Positions 25,354-32,701 of a stretch of DNA of 64,000 nucleotides are shown one piece after another. Source of the DNA: Anaerolinea sp. (GTDB lineage Bacteria; Chloroflexota; Limnocylindria; Limnocylindrales; CSP1-4). Position 1 is the stretch's first letter, and each line of letters opens with the position of its first letter. The translations under genes were made by a program, and so were the position numbers. The notes beneath the pieces were generated by a model that was given only the letters and a program-made list of their open reading frames with translations, did not search any database and had not been told where the DNA came from. The stretch is taken from assembly GCA_013822395.1 (NCBI GenBank), contig PNKK01000001.1, positions 84,970 to 148,969 of the forward strand, given 5' to 3'.

Positions 25354-27171
25354 TCAGGCCGGGACGTGGATCCCCGGCACCTGACGGGCAAGGAACTCGA
25401 GCACGACCCCGGTCTGTTGGATCCGCTCCTCGACCTGAAAGGGCGCGTGGCCGGTCGGGAAGAGGTACAGCTCGTGCGGGTGGTTCCGCGCCCGGAGCCG
25501 GTCGACATACGCCATCACCTGGCGGATCGGGCAACGGCTGTCCGCCTCGCCGGCGAGGAACAGGATCGGGGCTCGGACGTCGTCCACGTACGAGATCGGC
25601 GACCGTTCGGCCATCAACTCGGGGACCTCGGCCGGGGTGCCGCCGAGCAGCGCCCGGTCGTACGCCTGGAGGAGCGGGGAGAGGTCCTCGTACCCCAGCG
25701 CGTAGTCGCCCACCGGGACGCCGGCGACGCCGGCCACGAACCGGTCCGGATGCATCCCGTGCATGAGGAGCGTGAGGTAGCCGCCCCACGACCAGCCGGC
25801 GATCGCGAGTCGGGCGGGGTCGGCGAGACCCTTGGCGACGAGGTCGTCCACGCCGGCGAGGATGTCCTCGATCTCCGGCCAGCCGATGTTCCCGATGAGC
25901 GTGTCGCGCCACTCGGCCCCGAAGCCGATCGAACCGCGATAGTTCACGAGGACCACCTGGAAGCCGGTATCCACGTAGGCCTGGAGGTCCGGCGCCCAGC
26001 GGTCGAGGTCGATGGACGTGGGCCCGCCGTGGACGTGGACGAGGGTCGCAAACGGGGCCTCGCCTTCCGGCTCGATCCGCCAGCCGGATACGGTCTGGCC
26101 GTGCGGGTTCGGGAACGACCACGGAATGAACGGGCGGCCCGAGGGGGCAGGCCCGGCCGTGAGGATCGGCTCGTCCCGGCCGACCTCGAGGACGACGCCC
26201 GGGTGCTCGCCGGCCTGGAGGCGGTACCAGACCGTGCCGTTCGGCCGGACGCGGGCGCCGGTCATCGAGCCCGGGCGCGCCGGCAGGGTCTCGATGGCGC
26301 CGGTCCCGAGGTCGTAACGGTGGAGCCGGTGCCGGCCGTCCACGAGCTCGACGAGCAGGACCGCCGAGCCGTCCGGCCACCAGTCCGCGACCTCGGTGAA
26401 GTGGTCCCACGGCAGGACGAGGTCGGTGACGGTTCCGGTCCGCGGCTCCCACATCGCGGGAGCCCGCTCGCCGCGCCGTTCGTGCCCGATGGCCAGCCGC
26501 TCGTCGCCGGGCACCGGCGACCAGGCGAACGCGAGGAGCTCCCGACCCGGGTCCTCGAGGTCGGCCACCACGGCGCCGGTCCGCGCGTCGAGGACGCGAA
26601 GCGCCGAGTGGATCAGGTCGCCGTGCTCCCCGTGCTCGATGCACACGAGGCGCTCGTCGGCGCTCAGGCCGGCCAGCTCCGTGCCGCCCCGGATCGTCGC
26701 GTTGCTCCCGCCGAGGAGGAGAGAATCCGAGCTCTGCCGAAGCCGGCGGCTCCTGCCGGCGGCGTCGGCGGCGTAGAGCGCGAACCCGTCGCGGCCCGAG
26801 ATCGCGGCCACGGTCCGCTCGCGACCGGGCGCCAGCCCCTCGTCCCAGCCGCGCGCCAGGCCCTCGGCCAGGGGCTCGGGGTCGCCGCCGCTGAACGGCG
26901 CGGCCATCCAGGTCCCGGACTCGTCACCGGTCGTGTCGCGGTGCCAGAGGATCCACTCGCCGTCCGCGCTGGCGTGACCGGACACGAGACCCACCGGTTC
27001 ATGGGTGATCTGCCGTCGCTCGCCGGTCGCGAGGTCCCAGCTGTGGAGCTGGTAGATGCCGCTCTCGGACGACACGTAGACGAGCCGGTTCGGCGCGTGG
27101 CGGGACCACGTCGGGAAGCCGATGACCGGGGCTCGGTAGCGGCGCTGCCAGAGCGGGGCGTGATCAGTCAT
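25354..27171 (-). CDS. S9-family prolyl oligopeptidase-like serine peptidase
   Basis: A 605-residue enzyme with an N-terminal beta-propeller (repeats such as LHSWDLATGERRQIT, LHRYDLGTGAIETLP) and a C-terminal alpha/beta-hydrolase domain from ~370. The triad is S461 in AGWSWGGY, D544 in GEADSRCP and H575 in PTGHAPF; the oxyanion region is HVHGGPTS. It should cleave small peptides, acylaminoacyl- or dipeptidyl-peptidase style. No signal peptide is seen, so it is cytoplasmic. ATG 27171 follows a TATCCT box by 6 nt. It is divergent from the second AAA/DUF4143 gene. Confidence 0.92.
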   Translation of the reverse strand: MTDHAPLWQRRYRAPVIGFPTWSRHAPNRLVYVSSESGIYQLHSWDLATGERRQITHEPVGLVSGHASADGEWILWHRDTTGDESGTWMAAPFSGGDPEPLAEGLARGWDEGLAPGRERTVAAISGRDGFALYAADAAGRSRRLRQSSDSLLLGGSNATIRGGTELAGLSADERLVCIEHGEHGDLIHSALRVLDARTGAVVADLEDPGRELLAFAWSPVPGDERLAIGHERRGERAPAMWEPRTGTVTDLVLPWDHFTEVADWWPDGSAVLLVELVDGRHRLHRYDLGTGAIETLPARPGSMTGARVRPNGTVWYRLQAGEHPGVVLEVGRDEPILTAGPAPSGRPFIPWSFPNPHGQTVSGWRIEPEGEAPFATLVHVHGGPTSIDLDRWAPDLQAYVDTGFQVVLVNYRGSIGFGAEWRDTLIGNIGWPEIEDILAGVDDLVAKGLADPARLAIAGWSWGGYLTLLMHGMHPDRFVAGVAGVPVGDYALGYEDLSPLLQAYDRALLGGTPAEVPELMAERSPISYVDDVRAPILFLAGEADSRCPIRQVMAYVDRLRARNHPHELYLFPTGHAPFQVEERIQQTGVVLEFLARQVPGIHVPA

Positions 27172-27180
27172 GTGGGCAGG

Positions 27181-27273
27181 ATATCTCGCGGGGTGACGGA
27201 AGCACCGTCTGTGCGAAAGCGGTATCAACTGATGTGTGAAACTGGTAGCGAGATATGTGTGAGAGTGATACCG
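27181..27273. promoter_or_regulatory. Divergent promoter region with nested inverted repeats
   Basis: ATATCTCGC (27181-27189) pairs with GCGAGATAT (27248-27256), and CGGTATCA (27220-27227) pairs with TGATACCG (27266-27273). Two TGTGTGA-containing direct repeats lie between (about 27232 and 27257). The region separates the S9 peptidase (minus) from the AAA/DUF4143 ATPase (plus) and is AT-richer than its surroundings. Confidence 0.6.
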
Positions 27274-27284
27274 TTGCGACCGGC

Positions 27285-28508
27285 ATGTACCGACCGCGAC
27301 TCGTGGACCCGCTCATCAGGCAACTCATCCTGGAGCTGCCGGCGCTCCTCATCGTGGGACCGCGCGCGGCCGGCAAGACGACGACCGCCGCTCGATATGC
27401 CCGCACCGTCGTTCGGCTCGACCGCGAGGCCGAGGCTGTCGCCTTCCGGGCCGACCCCGACGCCGCACTCCGGGGCCTCGCGGAGCCGGTCCTGCTCGAC
27501 GAGTGGCAGGTCGTGCCCGGTGTCCTCGGCGCGATCAAGCGCGCGGTCGACGTCGATCCTCGGCCGGGCCGGTTTCTCGTCACCGGGTCCGTGCGAGGCG
27601 ACGTCGAGGGCGAATTGTGGCCCGGGACGGGCCGCCTGACCAGGGTCGCCATGTACGGCATGACCGTGGGGGAACAGGTCGGCGCAACGACGCGACCCTT
27701 TCTCGATCGAGTCGTGGCTGGCCAGGCCCTCGTCGGTCATCCCGACCGGCCGGACCTGCGTGACTACGTCGACCTGCTCCTGAGGAGCGGCTTCCCCGAG
27801 CCCGCGCTGCGGTTCGGGGAGCCGGCGCGGGCGCGATGGCTCGACAGCTACGTGGAGCAGCTCCTCACGCGAGACGCCGAGCAACTCGATGGCGGTCGAG
27901 ACCCGGCTCGGCTCCGGCGGTACCTCGAGGCGTTCGTCCTGGCCACCGCGGGCGTTGTCGAGGACACGATGCTCTTACAGGCCGCCGGCATCGCGCGCAA
28001 GACGGCGCTCGCGTACGAGCGCCTCCTGACGAACCTCCTGGTCGTGGAGTCCCTGCCAGCCTGGACGTCGAACCGGCTCAAGCGGCTGCTCCTTCGCCCG
28101 AAGCGTTTCGTCGTCGACGCTGCCGTGGCGGCCGCTGCCGTCCGCGCGGACGCAGCCGCGATTCTTCGCGACGGCGACCTGCTCGGTCGGCTCCTGGAGA
28201 CGTTCGTGGTGTCCCAGATCCGGGCCGAGCTCGCCGTGACCGCGGCACGCCCGCGCCTGTACCACCTCCGTCAGCAGGAGGGCCGCTTCGAGGTCGATCT
28301 CGTCGCGGACCTCGGTGGCGGCGGTCTCGTGGGCGTCGAGGTCAAGCTGACTGCAGCCCCGTCGATTGCCGACGCCCGCCACCTGGTTCGCCTTCGCGAC
28401 ACGCTCGGCGATCGGTTCGTCCGGGGCGTCGTTCTCCACACCGGGCCCGGGTCGATCGAGCTCGATGAGCGCATCGTCGCTGCGCCCATCTCCAGCCTCT
28501 GGGCCTGA
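27285..28508 (+). CDS. AAA ATPase with DUF4143 C-terminal domain (paralogue)
   Basis: A 407-residue member of the same class as the gene at 3238-4467. Walker A GPRAAGKTTTAAR and Walker B PVLLDEWQVVP are followed by FLVTGSVRGD. The C-terminal DUF4143 part ends with FEVDLVADLGGGGLVGVEVKL, the nuclease-like E-V-D...E-V-K core, and HTGPGS. The two paralogues share only the family motifs and a similar end (ALGDRFVRGIVLYTG versus TLGDRFVRGVVLHTG), so they are not a recent duplication. ATG 27285 is preferred; an ATG at 27255 lies inside the promoter repeats. Confidence 0.87.
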   Translation: MYRPRLVDPLIRQLILELPALLIVGPRAAGKTTTAARYARTVVRLDREAEAVAFRADPDAALRGLAEPVLLDEWQVVPGVLGAIKRAVDVDPRPGRFLVTGSVRGDVEGELWPGTGRLTRVAMYGMTVGEQVGATTRPFLDRVVAGQALVGHPDRPDLRDYVDLLLRSGFPEPALRFGEPARARWLDSYVEQLLTRDAEQLDGGRDPARLRRYLEAFVLATAGVVEDTMLLQAAGIARKTALAYERLLTNLLVVESLPAWTSNRLKRLLLRPKRFVVDAAVAAAAVRADAAAILRDGDLLGRLLETFVVSQIRAELAVTAARPRLYHLRQQEGRFEVDLVADLGGGGLVGVEVKLTAAPSIADARHLVRLRDTLGDRFVRGVVLHTGPGSIELDERIVAAPISSLWA

Positions 28509-28527
28509 CCCCAGCGAGGGGGTGGAT

Positions 28528-28582
28528 CCCGCGAACGCGGGCGGGCCGCGAGGGGGAGGACGACGAGGTCGTCGCGCGGCCC
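28528..28582 (+). terminator. Strong compound hairpins downstream of the AAA/DUF4143 gene
   Basis: CCCGC-GAAC-GCGGG (28528-28541) is followed by GGGCCGCG/CGCGGCCC (28543-28550/28575-28582), enclosing GACGAC-GAG-GTCGTC. No T-run follows, but position and stability suggest transcription termination before the aldehyde dehydrogenase promoter. Confidence 0.6.
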
Positions 28583-28631
28583 GTCTCCGTGGGCGGCGGA
28601 ATCGCCGGGCATCCCGGGTATGATGCCGGAC

Positions 28632-30155
28632 GTGACCAGCGACTCGACGAAGCTGCGGCCCTGGGCGGGCGATCGCGCCCCGGCCAGCTGGGGCCTGGGC
28701 GATGGGCAGGCGATCCCGTGGGAGTACGCGCCGGCGCCCGAGTCGCGCGACATCGTCACGGTCCGGGACCGCTACGGCCTGTTCATCAACGGGCGCGAAG
28801 TCGACGCGTCCGACGGCGCCGTGTTCGCGACGATCAATCCGGCCACCGAAGAGAAGCTCGCCGATGTCGCCCGCGCCACGCCCGCCGACGTGGACCGGGC
28901 CGTCCGCGCGGCCGGCCGTGCCCAGAAGCGGTCGTGGGGCTCGCTGCCCGGCCGCGAGCGCGCCAAGTACCTGTTCCGGATCGCTCGGATCCTCCAGGAG
29001 CGGAGCCGCGAGTTCGCCGTCCTCGAGACGATGGACTCGGGCAAGCCGATCAAGGAGAGCCGCGACGTGGACGTCCCGCTCGCCGCGGCTCACTTCTGGT
29101 ACTACGCCGGCTGGGCGGACAAGCTCGAGTACGCGTTTCCCGGGCGCGTCGCCCGGCCCCTCGGCGTGGCGGCCCAGGTGATTCCCTGGAACTTCCCGCT
29201 CCTGATGCTCAGCTGGAAGATCGCGCCGGCCCTCGCCGCCGGGAACACGGTCGTCCTGAAGCCCGCCTCGACGACGCCCCTCTCCGCCCTCCTGTTCGCC
29301 GACGTCTGCCGCCAGGCGGACCTGCCGCCGGGAGTCGTGAACATCGTCCCCGGCCCGGCCGAGATCGGGATGCACCTCGTCTCGAGCCCGAACGTCCAGA
29401 AGGTCGCCTTCACCGGCTCGACCGGAGTCGGGAAGCTGATCCACAGGGCGATCGCCGGCACGGACAAGGCGATCACCCTGGAGCTCGGTGGCAAGGCCGC
29501 GAACATCGTGTTCGAGGACGCCGCGCTGGACCAGGCGGTCGAGGGGATCGTCAACGGGATCTATTTCAACCAGGGCGAGGTGTGCTGCGCCGGGTCGCGC
29601 CTCCTCGCCCAGGAGTCGATCGTCGAGCCACTCGTCGAGAAGCTCAAGGACCGCCTGGCGACGATCCGGGTGGGGGATCCACTCGACAAGAACACGGACG
29701 TCGGCGCGATCAACTCCCGTCAGCAGCTCGACAAGATCACGGAGCTGGTCGCGGCCGGGGTGGCCGAGGGCGCCGACCTCTATCAGCCGCCGTGCGACCT
29801 GCCGGACCGAGGCTTCTTCTTCCGTCCCACGCTCTTCACGAACGTCGCCCAGAGCCACCGGATCGCGAAGGAGGAGATCTTCGGGCCGGTCCTCTCCGTG
29901 CTGACGTTCCGGACGCCCGAGGAGGCTGTCGAGAAGGCGAACAACACGCCGTACGGGCTGTCGGCCGGGGTCTGGACGGAGAAGGGGAGCCGGATCCTGT
30001 CGATGGTCCGGCGCCTGCGGGCGGGCGTCGTCTGGGCGAACACGTTCAACCGGTTCGACCCGACCTCGCCGTTCGGCGGCTACAAGGAGTCCGGTTTCGG
30101 CCGCGAGGGCGGGATGCACGGGCTCCACGCATACGTGCGCCTCGAGGACCGCTGA
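28632..30155 (+). CDS. NAD(P)-dependent aldehyde dehydrogenase, full length
   Basis: A 507-residue ALDH-superfamily enzyme oxidising an aldehyde to the acid. Motifs: VIPWNFP and GNTVVLKPAS (cofactor site), FTGSTGVGK, the general base E284 in LELGGKAANIV and the nucleophile C318 in NQGEVCCAGSR; the end has FGGYKESGFGREGG. The GTG at 28632 is preferred because the upstream ATGs at 28620/28623 lie in a TATGAT box ending 7 nt before the GTG. The stop overlaps the start of a half-length homologue (TGATG). With deoC in the window, acetaldehyde is a plausible substrate, by analogy with actinobacterial deo clusters. Confidence 0.93.
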   Translation: MTSDSTKLRPWAGDRAPASWGLGDGQAIPWEYAPAPESRDIVTVRDRYGLFINGREVDASDGAVFATINPATEEKLADVARATPADVDRAVRAAGRAQKRSWGSLPGRERAKYLFRIARILQERSREFAVLETMDSGKPIKESRDVDVPLAAAHFWYYAGWADKLEYAFPGRVARPLGVAAQVIPWNFPLLMLSWKIAPALAAGNTVVLKPASTTPLSALLFADVCRQADLPPGVVNIVPGPAEIGMHLVSSPNVQKVAFTGSTGVGKLIHRAIAGTDKAITLELGGKAANIVFEDAALDQAVEGIVNGIYFNQGEVCCAGSRLLAQESIVEPLVEKLKDRLATIRVGDPLDKNTDVGAINSRQQLDKITELVAAGVAEGADLYQPPCDLPDRGFFFRPTLFTNVAQSHRIAKEEIFGPVLSVLTFRTPEEAVEKANNTPYGLSAGVWTEKGSRILSMVRRLRAGVVWANTFNRFDPTSPFGGYKESGFGREGGMHGLHAYVRLEDR

Positions 30156-31111
30156 TGGCCGCAATGCCGGCGCGGCGGAAGGCGGCCGCGGCGCGCGCCG
30201 TCCCGGCGGTCCCGGCCGCCGGCCCCGCACCCCGGATCGAGGTTCGCAAGACCTACAAGCTCTACATCGGCGGGGCGTTCCCGCGAACCGAGAGCGGGCG
30301 CTCCTACCTCGTCTCGGCCGCCGACGGGACCCCCGTGGCCAACGCCTGCCGCGCCTCGCGCAAGGACCTCCGCGACGCCGTCCGCGCCGCGCGGAAGGCC
30401 TTCCCGGGCTGGGCGGACAGAACAGCGATGAACCGCGGCCAGATCCTCTACCGCGTCGCCGAGCTGATGGAGGGCCGACGGGACCAGTTCGTGACCGAGG
30501 TCGCCCAGGCCGAGGGCGTGCCCGCCGATCGCGCCCGGATCGTCGTCGATCGCGCGATCGACCGCTGGGTCTGGTACGCCGGCTGGGCGGACAAGATCGC
30601 CCAGGTCCTAGGCTCATCCAACCCTGTCGCGGCGGACTACTTCAACTTCACGATCCCGGAACCGACCGGCGTGGTCGGGATCGTCGCGCCGGAGACGTCA
30701 TCGCTCCTGGGGCTCGTCTCGCGCCTGGCCCCGCCGCTCGTCGCCGGCAACGCGGTCGTGGTGGTCACGTCCGAGACGCGGCCGTTGCCCGCGATCACGC
30801 TCACGGAGGTCCTCGCGACGTCCGATGTCCCGGGTGGCGTGGTGAACGTCATCACCGGCCTCAAGAAGGAGCTCGCGCCGGTGATGGCCGCGCACGACGA
30901 CGTCGACGCGATCGACGTCTGGGGCGTGGACGAGGCGGCCCGCAGGGAGATCGAGATCGCCGCCGCCGACAACGTGAAGCGGATCGTCCGCCGGCCGGCC
31001 GGCGCAACGGACGCCCGGTTCGACTGGCTGGACGACCGGGCGGCCGAGCGCCCGGAGTGGATCGCCGCCTACCTCGAGCTGAAGACCGTCTGGCATCCGA
31101 TCGGGGTGTAG
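30155..31111 (+). CDS. Half-length aldehyde dehydrogenase homologue without catalytic cysteine
   Basis: A 318-residue protein aligning with the N-terminal, cofactor-binding part of ALDH: LYIGGAFPRTESGRSYLVSAADG, AFPGWADRTAMNRGQILYRVAELMEGR, GVVGIVAPETSSLLGLVSRLAPPLVAGNAVVVV and LPAITLTEVLATSDVPGGVVNVITG. It ends where the catalytic domain (LELGGK, GQxC) should start, then carries a short unique tail (RFDWLDDRAAERPEWIAAYLELKT). The frame is clean and coupled to the full-length ALDH, so it looks like a maintained partner rather than a fragment. It may form a heteromer that stabilises or regulates the active subunit. Confidence 0.88.
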   Translation: MAAMPARRKAAAARAVPAVPAAGPAPRIEVRKTYKLYIGGAFPRTESGRSYLVSAADGTPVANACRASRKDLRDAVRAARKAFPGWADRTAMNRGQILYRVAELMEGRRDQFVTEVAQAEGVPADRARIVVDRAIDRWVWYAGWADKIAQVLGSSNPVAADYFNFTIPEPTGVVGIVAPETSSLLGLVSRLAPPLVAGNAVVVVTSETRPLPAITLTEVLATSDVPGGVVNVITGLKKELAPVMAAHDDVDAIDVWGVDEAARREIEIAAADNVKRIVRRPAGATDARFDWLDDRAAERPEWIAAYLELKTVWHPIGV

Positions 31112-31143
31112 GGCCGGAGGACGGCGGGGTTTCGTCGGTTCAC

Positions 31144-31200
31144 GAAGTTCAGCATTTAACGAAGTTCAGCATTGACTGAACGTTCCGAGCAATCTACGAT
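31144..31200 (+). promoter_or_regulatory. Promoter and operator of the GbsR-like/ABC operon
   Basis: TTGACT (31172-31177), 17 bp and TACGAT (31195-31200) form a near-ideal promoter ending 7 nt before the ATG at 31208, so the transcript should be leaderless. GTTCAGcattgaCTGAAC (31164-31181) covers the -35 box. A GAAGTTCAGCATT half-site copy lies 17 bp upstream (from 31145). This is a strong candidate for autorepression. Confidence 0.75.
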
Positions 31201-31207
31201 CGCGTCC

Positions 31208-31738
31208 ATGACGCCTGGTGAGTCTCGCTTCGTCGAGGAAATGGGTCGCTACCTCGGCTCCATGGGCATGACCCCGATGGCCGGCCGGATGTGGGGCTGG
31301 CTGCTCATCTGCAACGAGCCGGAACAGACGGCCGCCGACATGGCCGAAGCGCTCCAGGCCAGCCGCGGGGCGATCAGCGGCACGGCCAGGATCCTCGCGA
31401 GCGCCGGGATGATCCGTCGTGCCACCCGGCGCGGCGACCGGCGTGAGTACTTCTCGGCACCGCCCGAGGCCCTCGAGTCGCTCATGCGGAATGGCAGCCG
31501 GATCTACACGGACCTGCGCCTCATCACGGAGCGCGGCCTCGCGGCGATCTCCGATCGTCCACCGGAGGCGCGCGAGCGGCTCGAGGAGATGCGCGACCTG
31601 CTGGCCTTCGTCGCCGGCGAGATGCCGGCCCTGATCGAGCGGTTCCTGCGCGAGCGTGCGGCGCACCACCGAGGCACCGCCGAGATGTCTTCGCCGATGG
31701 CCGCCGCCGATGACCAGCCGTTCACGATCCCCGTCTGA
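31208..31738 (+). CDS. GbsR/MarR-type transcriptional regulator
   Basis: A 176-residue winged-helix regulator. The N-terminal part resembles GbsR-like proteins (FVEEMGRYLGSMGMTPMAGRMWGWLLICNEPEQTAADMAEAL), followed by the recognition helix SRGAISGTARILASAGMIRRATRRGDRREYF. The C-terminal helices mediate dimerisation and probably ligand sensing. A frame extending to a TTG at 31172 would begin in the -35 box, so ATG 31208 is preferred. It is followed by an ABC exporter pair and most likely represses the operon through the upstream dyad. Confidence 0.87.
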   Translation: MTPGESRFVEEMGRYLGSMGMTPMAGRMWGWLLICNEPEQTAADMAEALQASRGAISGTARILASAGMIRRATRRGDRREYFSAPPEALESLMRNGSRIYTDLRLITERGLAAISDRPPEARERLEEMRDLLAFVAGEMPALIERFLRERAAHHRGTAEMSSPMAAADDQPFTIPV

Positions 31739-31792
31739 ACCGACCCCGCCCTGCGACCCGCGTCCCGGAGGCCGACAAAGGAGCACCGCTCA

Positions 31793-32701
31793 ATGACCGC
31801 GATCATTCAGACCGAGAAGCTGACGAAGTCGTACGGCGTCCACCGCGGGATCATCGACGTCGACCTTCAGGTCAACCAGGGAGAGGCGTTCGGCTTCCTG
31901 GGCCCCAACGGCGCCGGCAAGACGACGATGATCCGGACCCTGCTCGACCACATCCGGCCGACGAGCGGGCGGGCAACGGTCTTCGGCATCGACACGACCG
32001 GGGACCCGGTGGCCATCCATCGACGGGTCGGCTACCTGCCGGGGGAGTTCGTCCTGTACGACAAGCTCACCGGCGGCCAGACCCTCGAGTACTTCGCCAA
32101 CCTCCGCGGTGGGGTCGACAAGCTCTACCAGCAGAACCTGATCGCGCGTCTCGACGTCGATCCGTCGCGCAGGTTCCGGGAGTACTCGAAGGGCAACAAG
32201 CAGAAGATCGGGCTCATCATCGCCCTCCAGCACCGCCCCGACCTGCTGCTGCTGGACGAGCCGACGTCCGGGCTCGACCCGCTCATCCAGCAGGAGTTCT
32301 ACGCGGTCATCCGCGAGGCCAAGGCCGAGGGCCGGACCGTGTTCCTTTCGTCGCACATCCTGTCGGAGGTCGAGAGGACCTGCGACCGGGTGGCGATCAT
32401 CCGCGAGGGCCGGCTCGCCCGGGTCGACAAGACCGAGGCGCTCCGCGACCTGGCCCACCACCAGGTGGAGCTGGTCTTCACGGACCACGTGCCGGTCGAG
32501 GCCTTCAGCTCGCTGCCGGGCGTCTCCGACATCGTCACCGAGGACCACATCCTGCGGATGCGCGTCGCCGGCAGCATCACGCCGGTGGTACGGGCCGCCG
32601 CCCGCTACGACCTCGCAGACTTCGTGAGTCGCGAGCCGTCGCTCGAGGAGACCTTCCTGGCCGAGTACGGCCGGACGGCGGTCGAGGTGACCGCGCGATG
32701 A
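31793..32701 (+). CDS. ABC exporter ATP-binding protein
   Basis: A 302-residue ATPase with Walker A GPNGAGKTTMIR, signature YSKGNKQKIGLIIAL, Walker B LLLLDEPTSGLDP and switch SSHILSE, and a C-terminal domain of ~80 residues typical of exporter ATPases. AAGGAG precedes the ATG. The permease start overlaps its stop (ATGA). It sits in a MarR-like-regulated operon, suggesting export of a toxic or signalling compound. Confidence 0.92.
   Translation: MTAIIQTEKLTKSYGVHRGIIDVDLQVNQGEAFGFLGPNGAGKTTMIRTLLDHIRPTSGRATVFGIDTTGDPVAIHRRVGYLPGEFVLYDKLTGGQTLEYFANLRGGVDKLYQQNLIARLDVDPSRRFREYSKGNKQKIGLIIALQHRPDLLLLDEPTSGLDPLIQQEFYAVIREAKAEGRTVFLSSHILSEVERTCDRVAIIREGRLARVDKTEALRDLAHHQVELVFTDHVPVEAFSSLPGVSDIVTEDHILRMRVAGSITPVVRAAARYDLADFVSREPSLEETFLAEYGRTAVEVTAR

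Noticed and set aside
24665-26644. A 659-codon open frame on the minus strand
   Set aside because: Only its last 175 codons are a real gene (the LiaF-like protein). The rest is antisense-frame shadow of the S9 peptidase, rich in Arg/Gly/Pro and without family motifs.
16992-28508. Integrated phage or transposon as the cause of the accessory region
   Set aside because: No integrase, transposase, tRNA-anchored attachment site or long flanking repeats are visible, so only piecemeal acquisition can be suggested.
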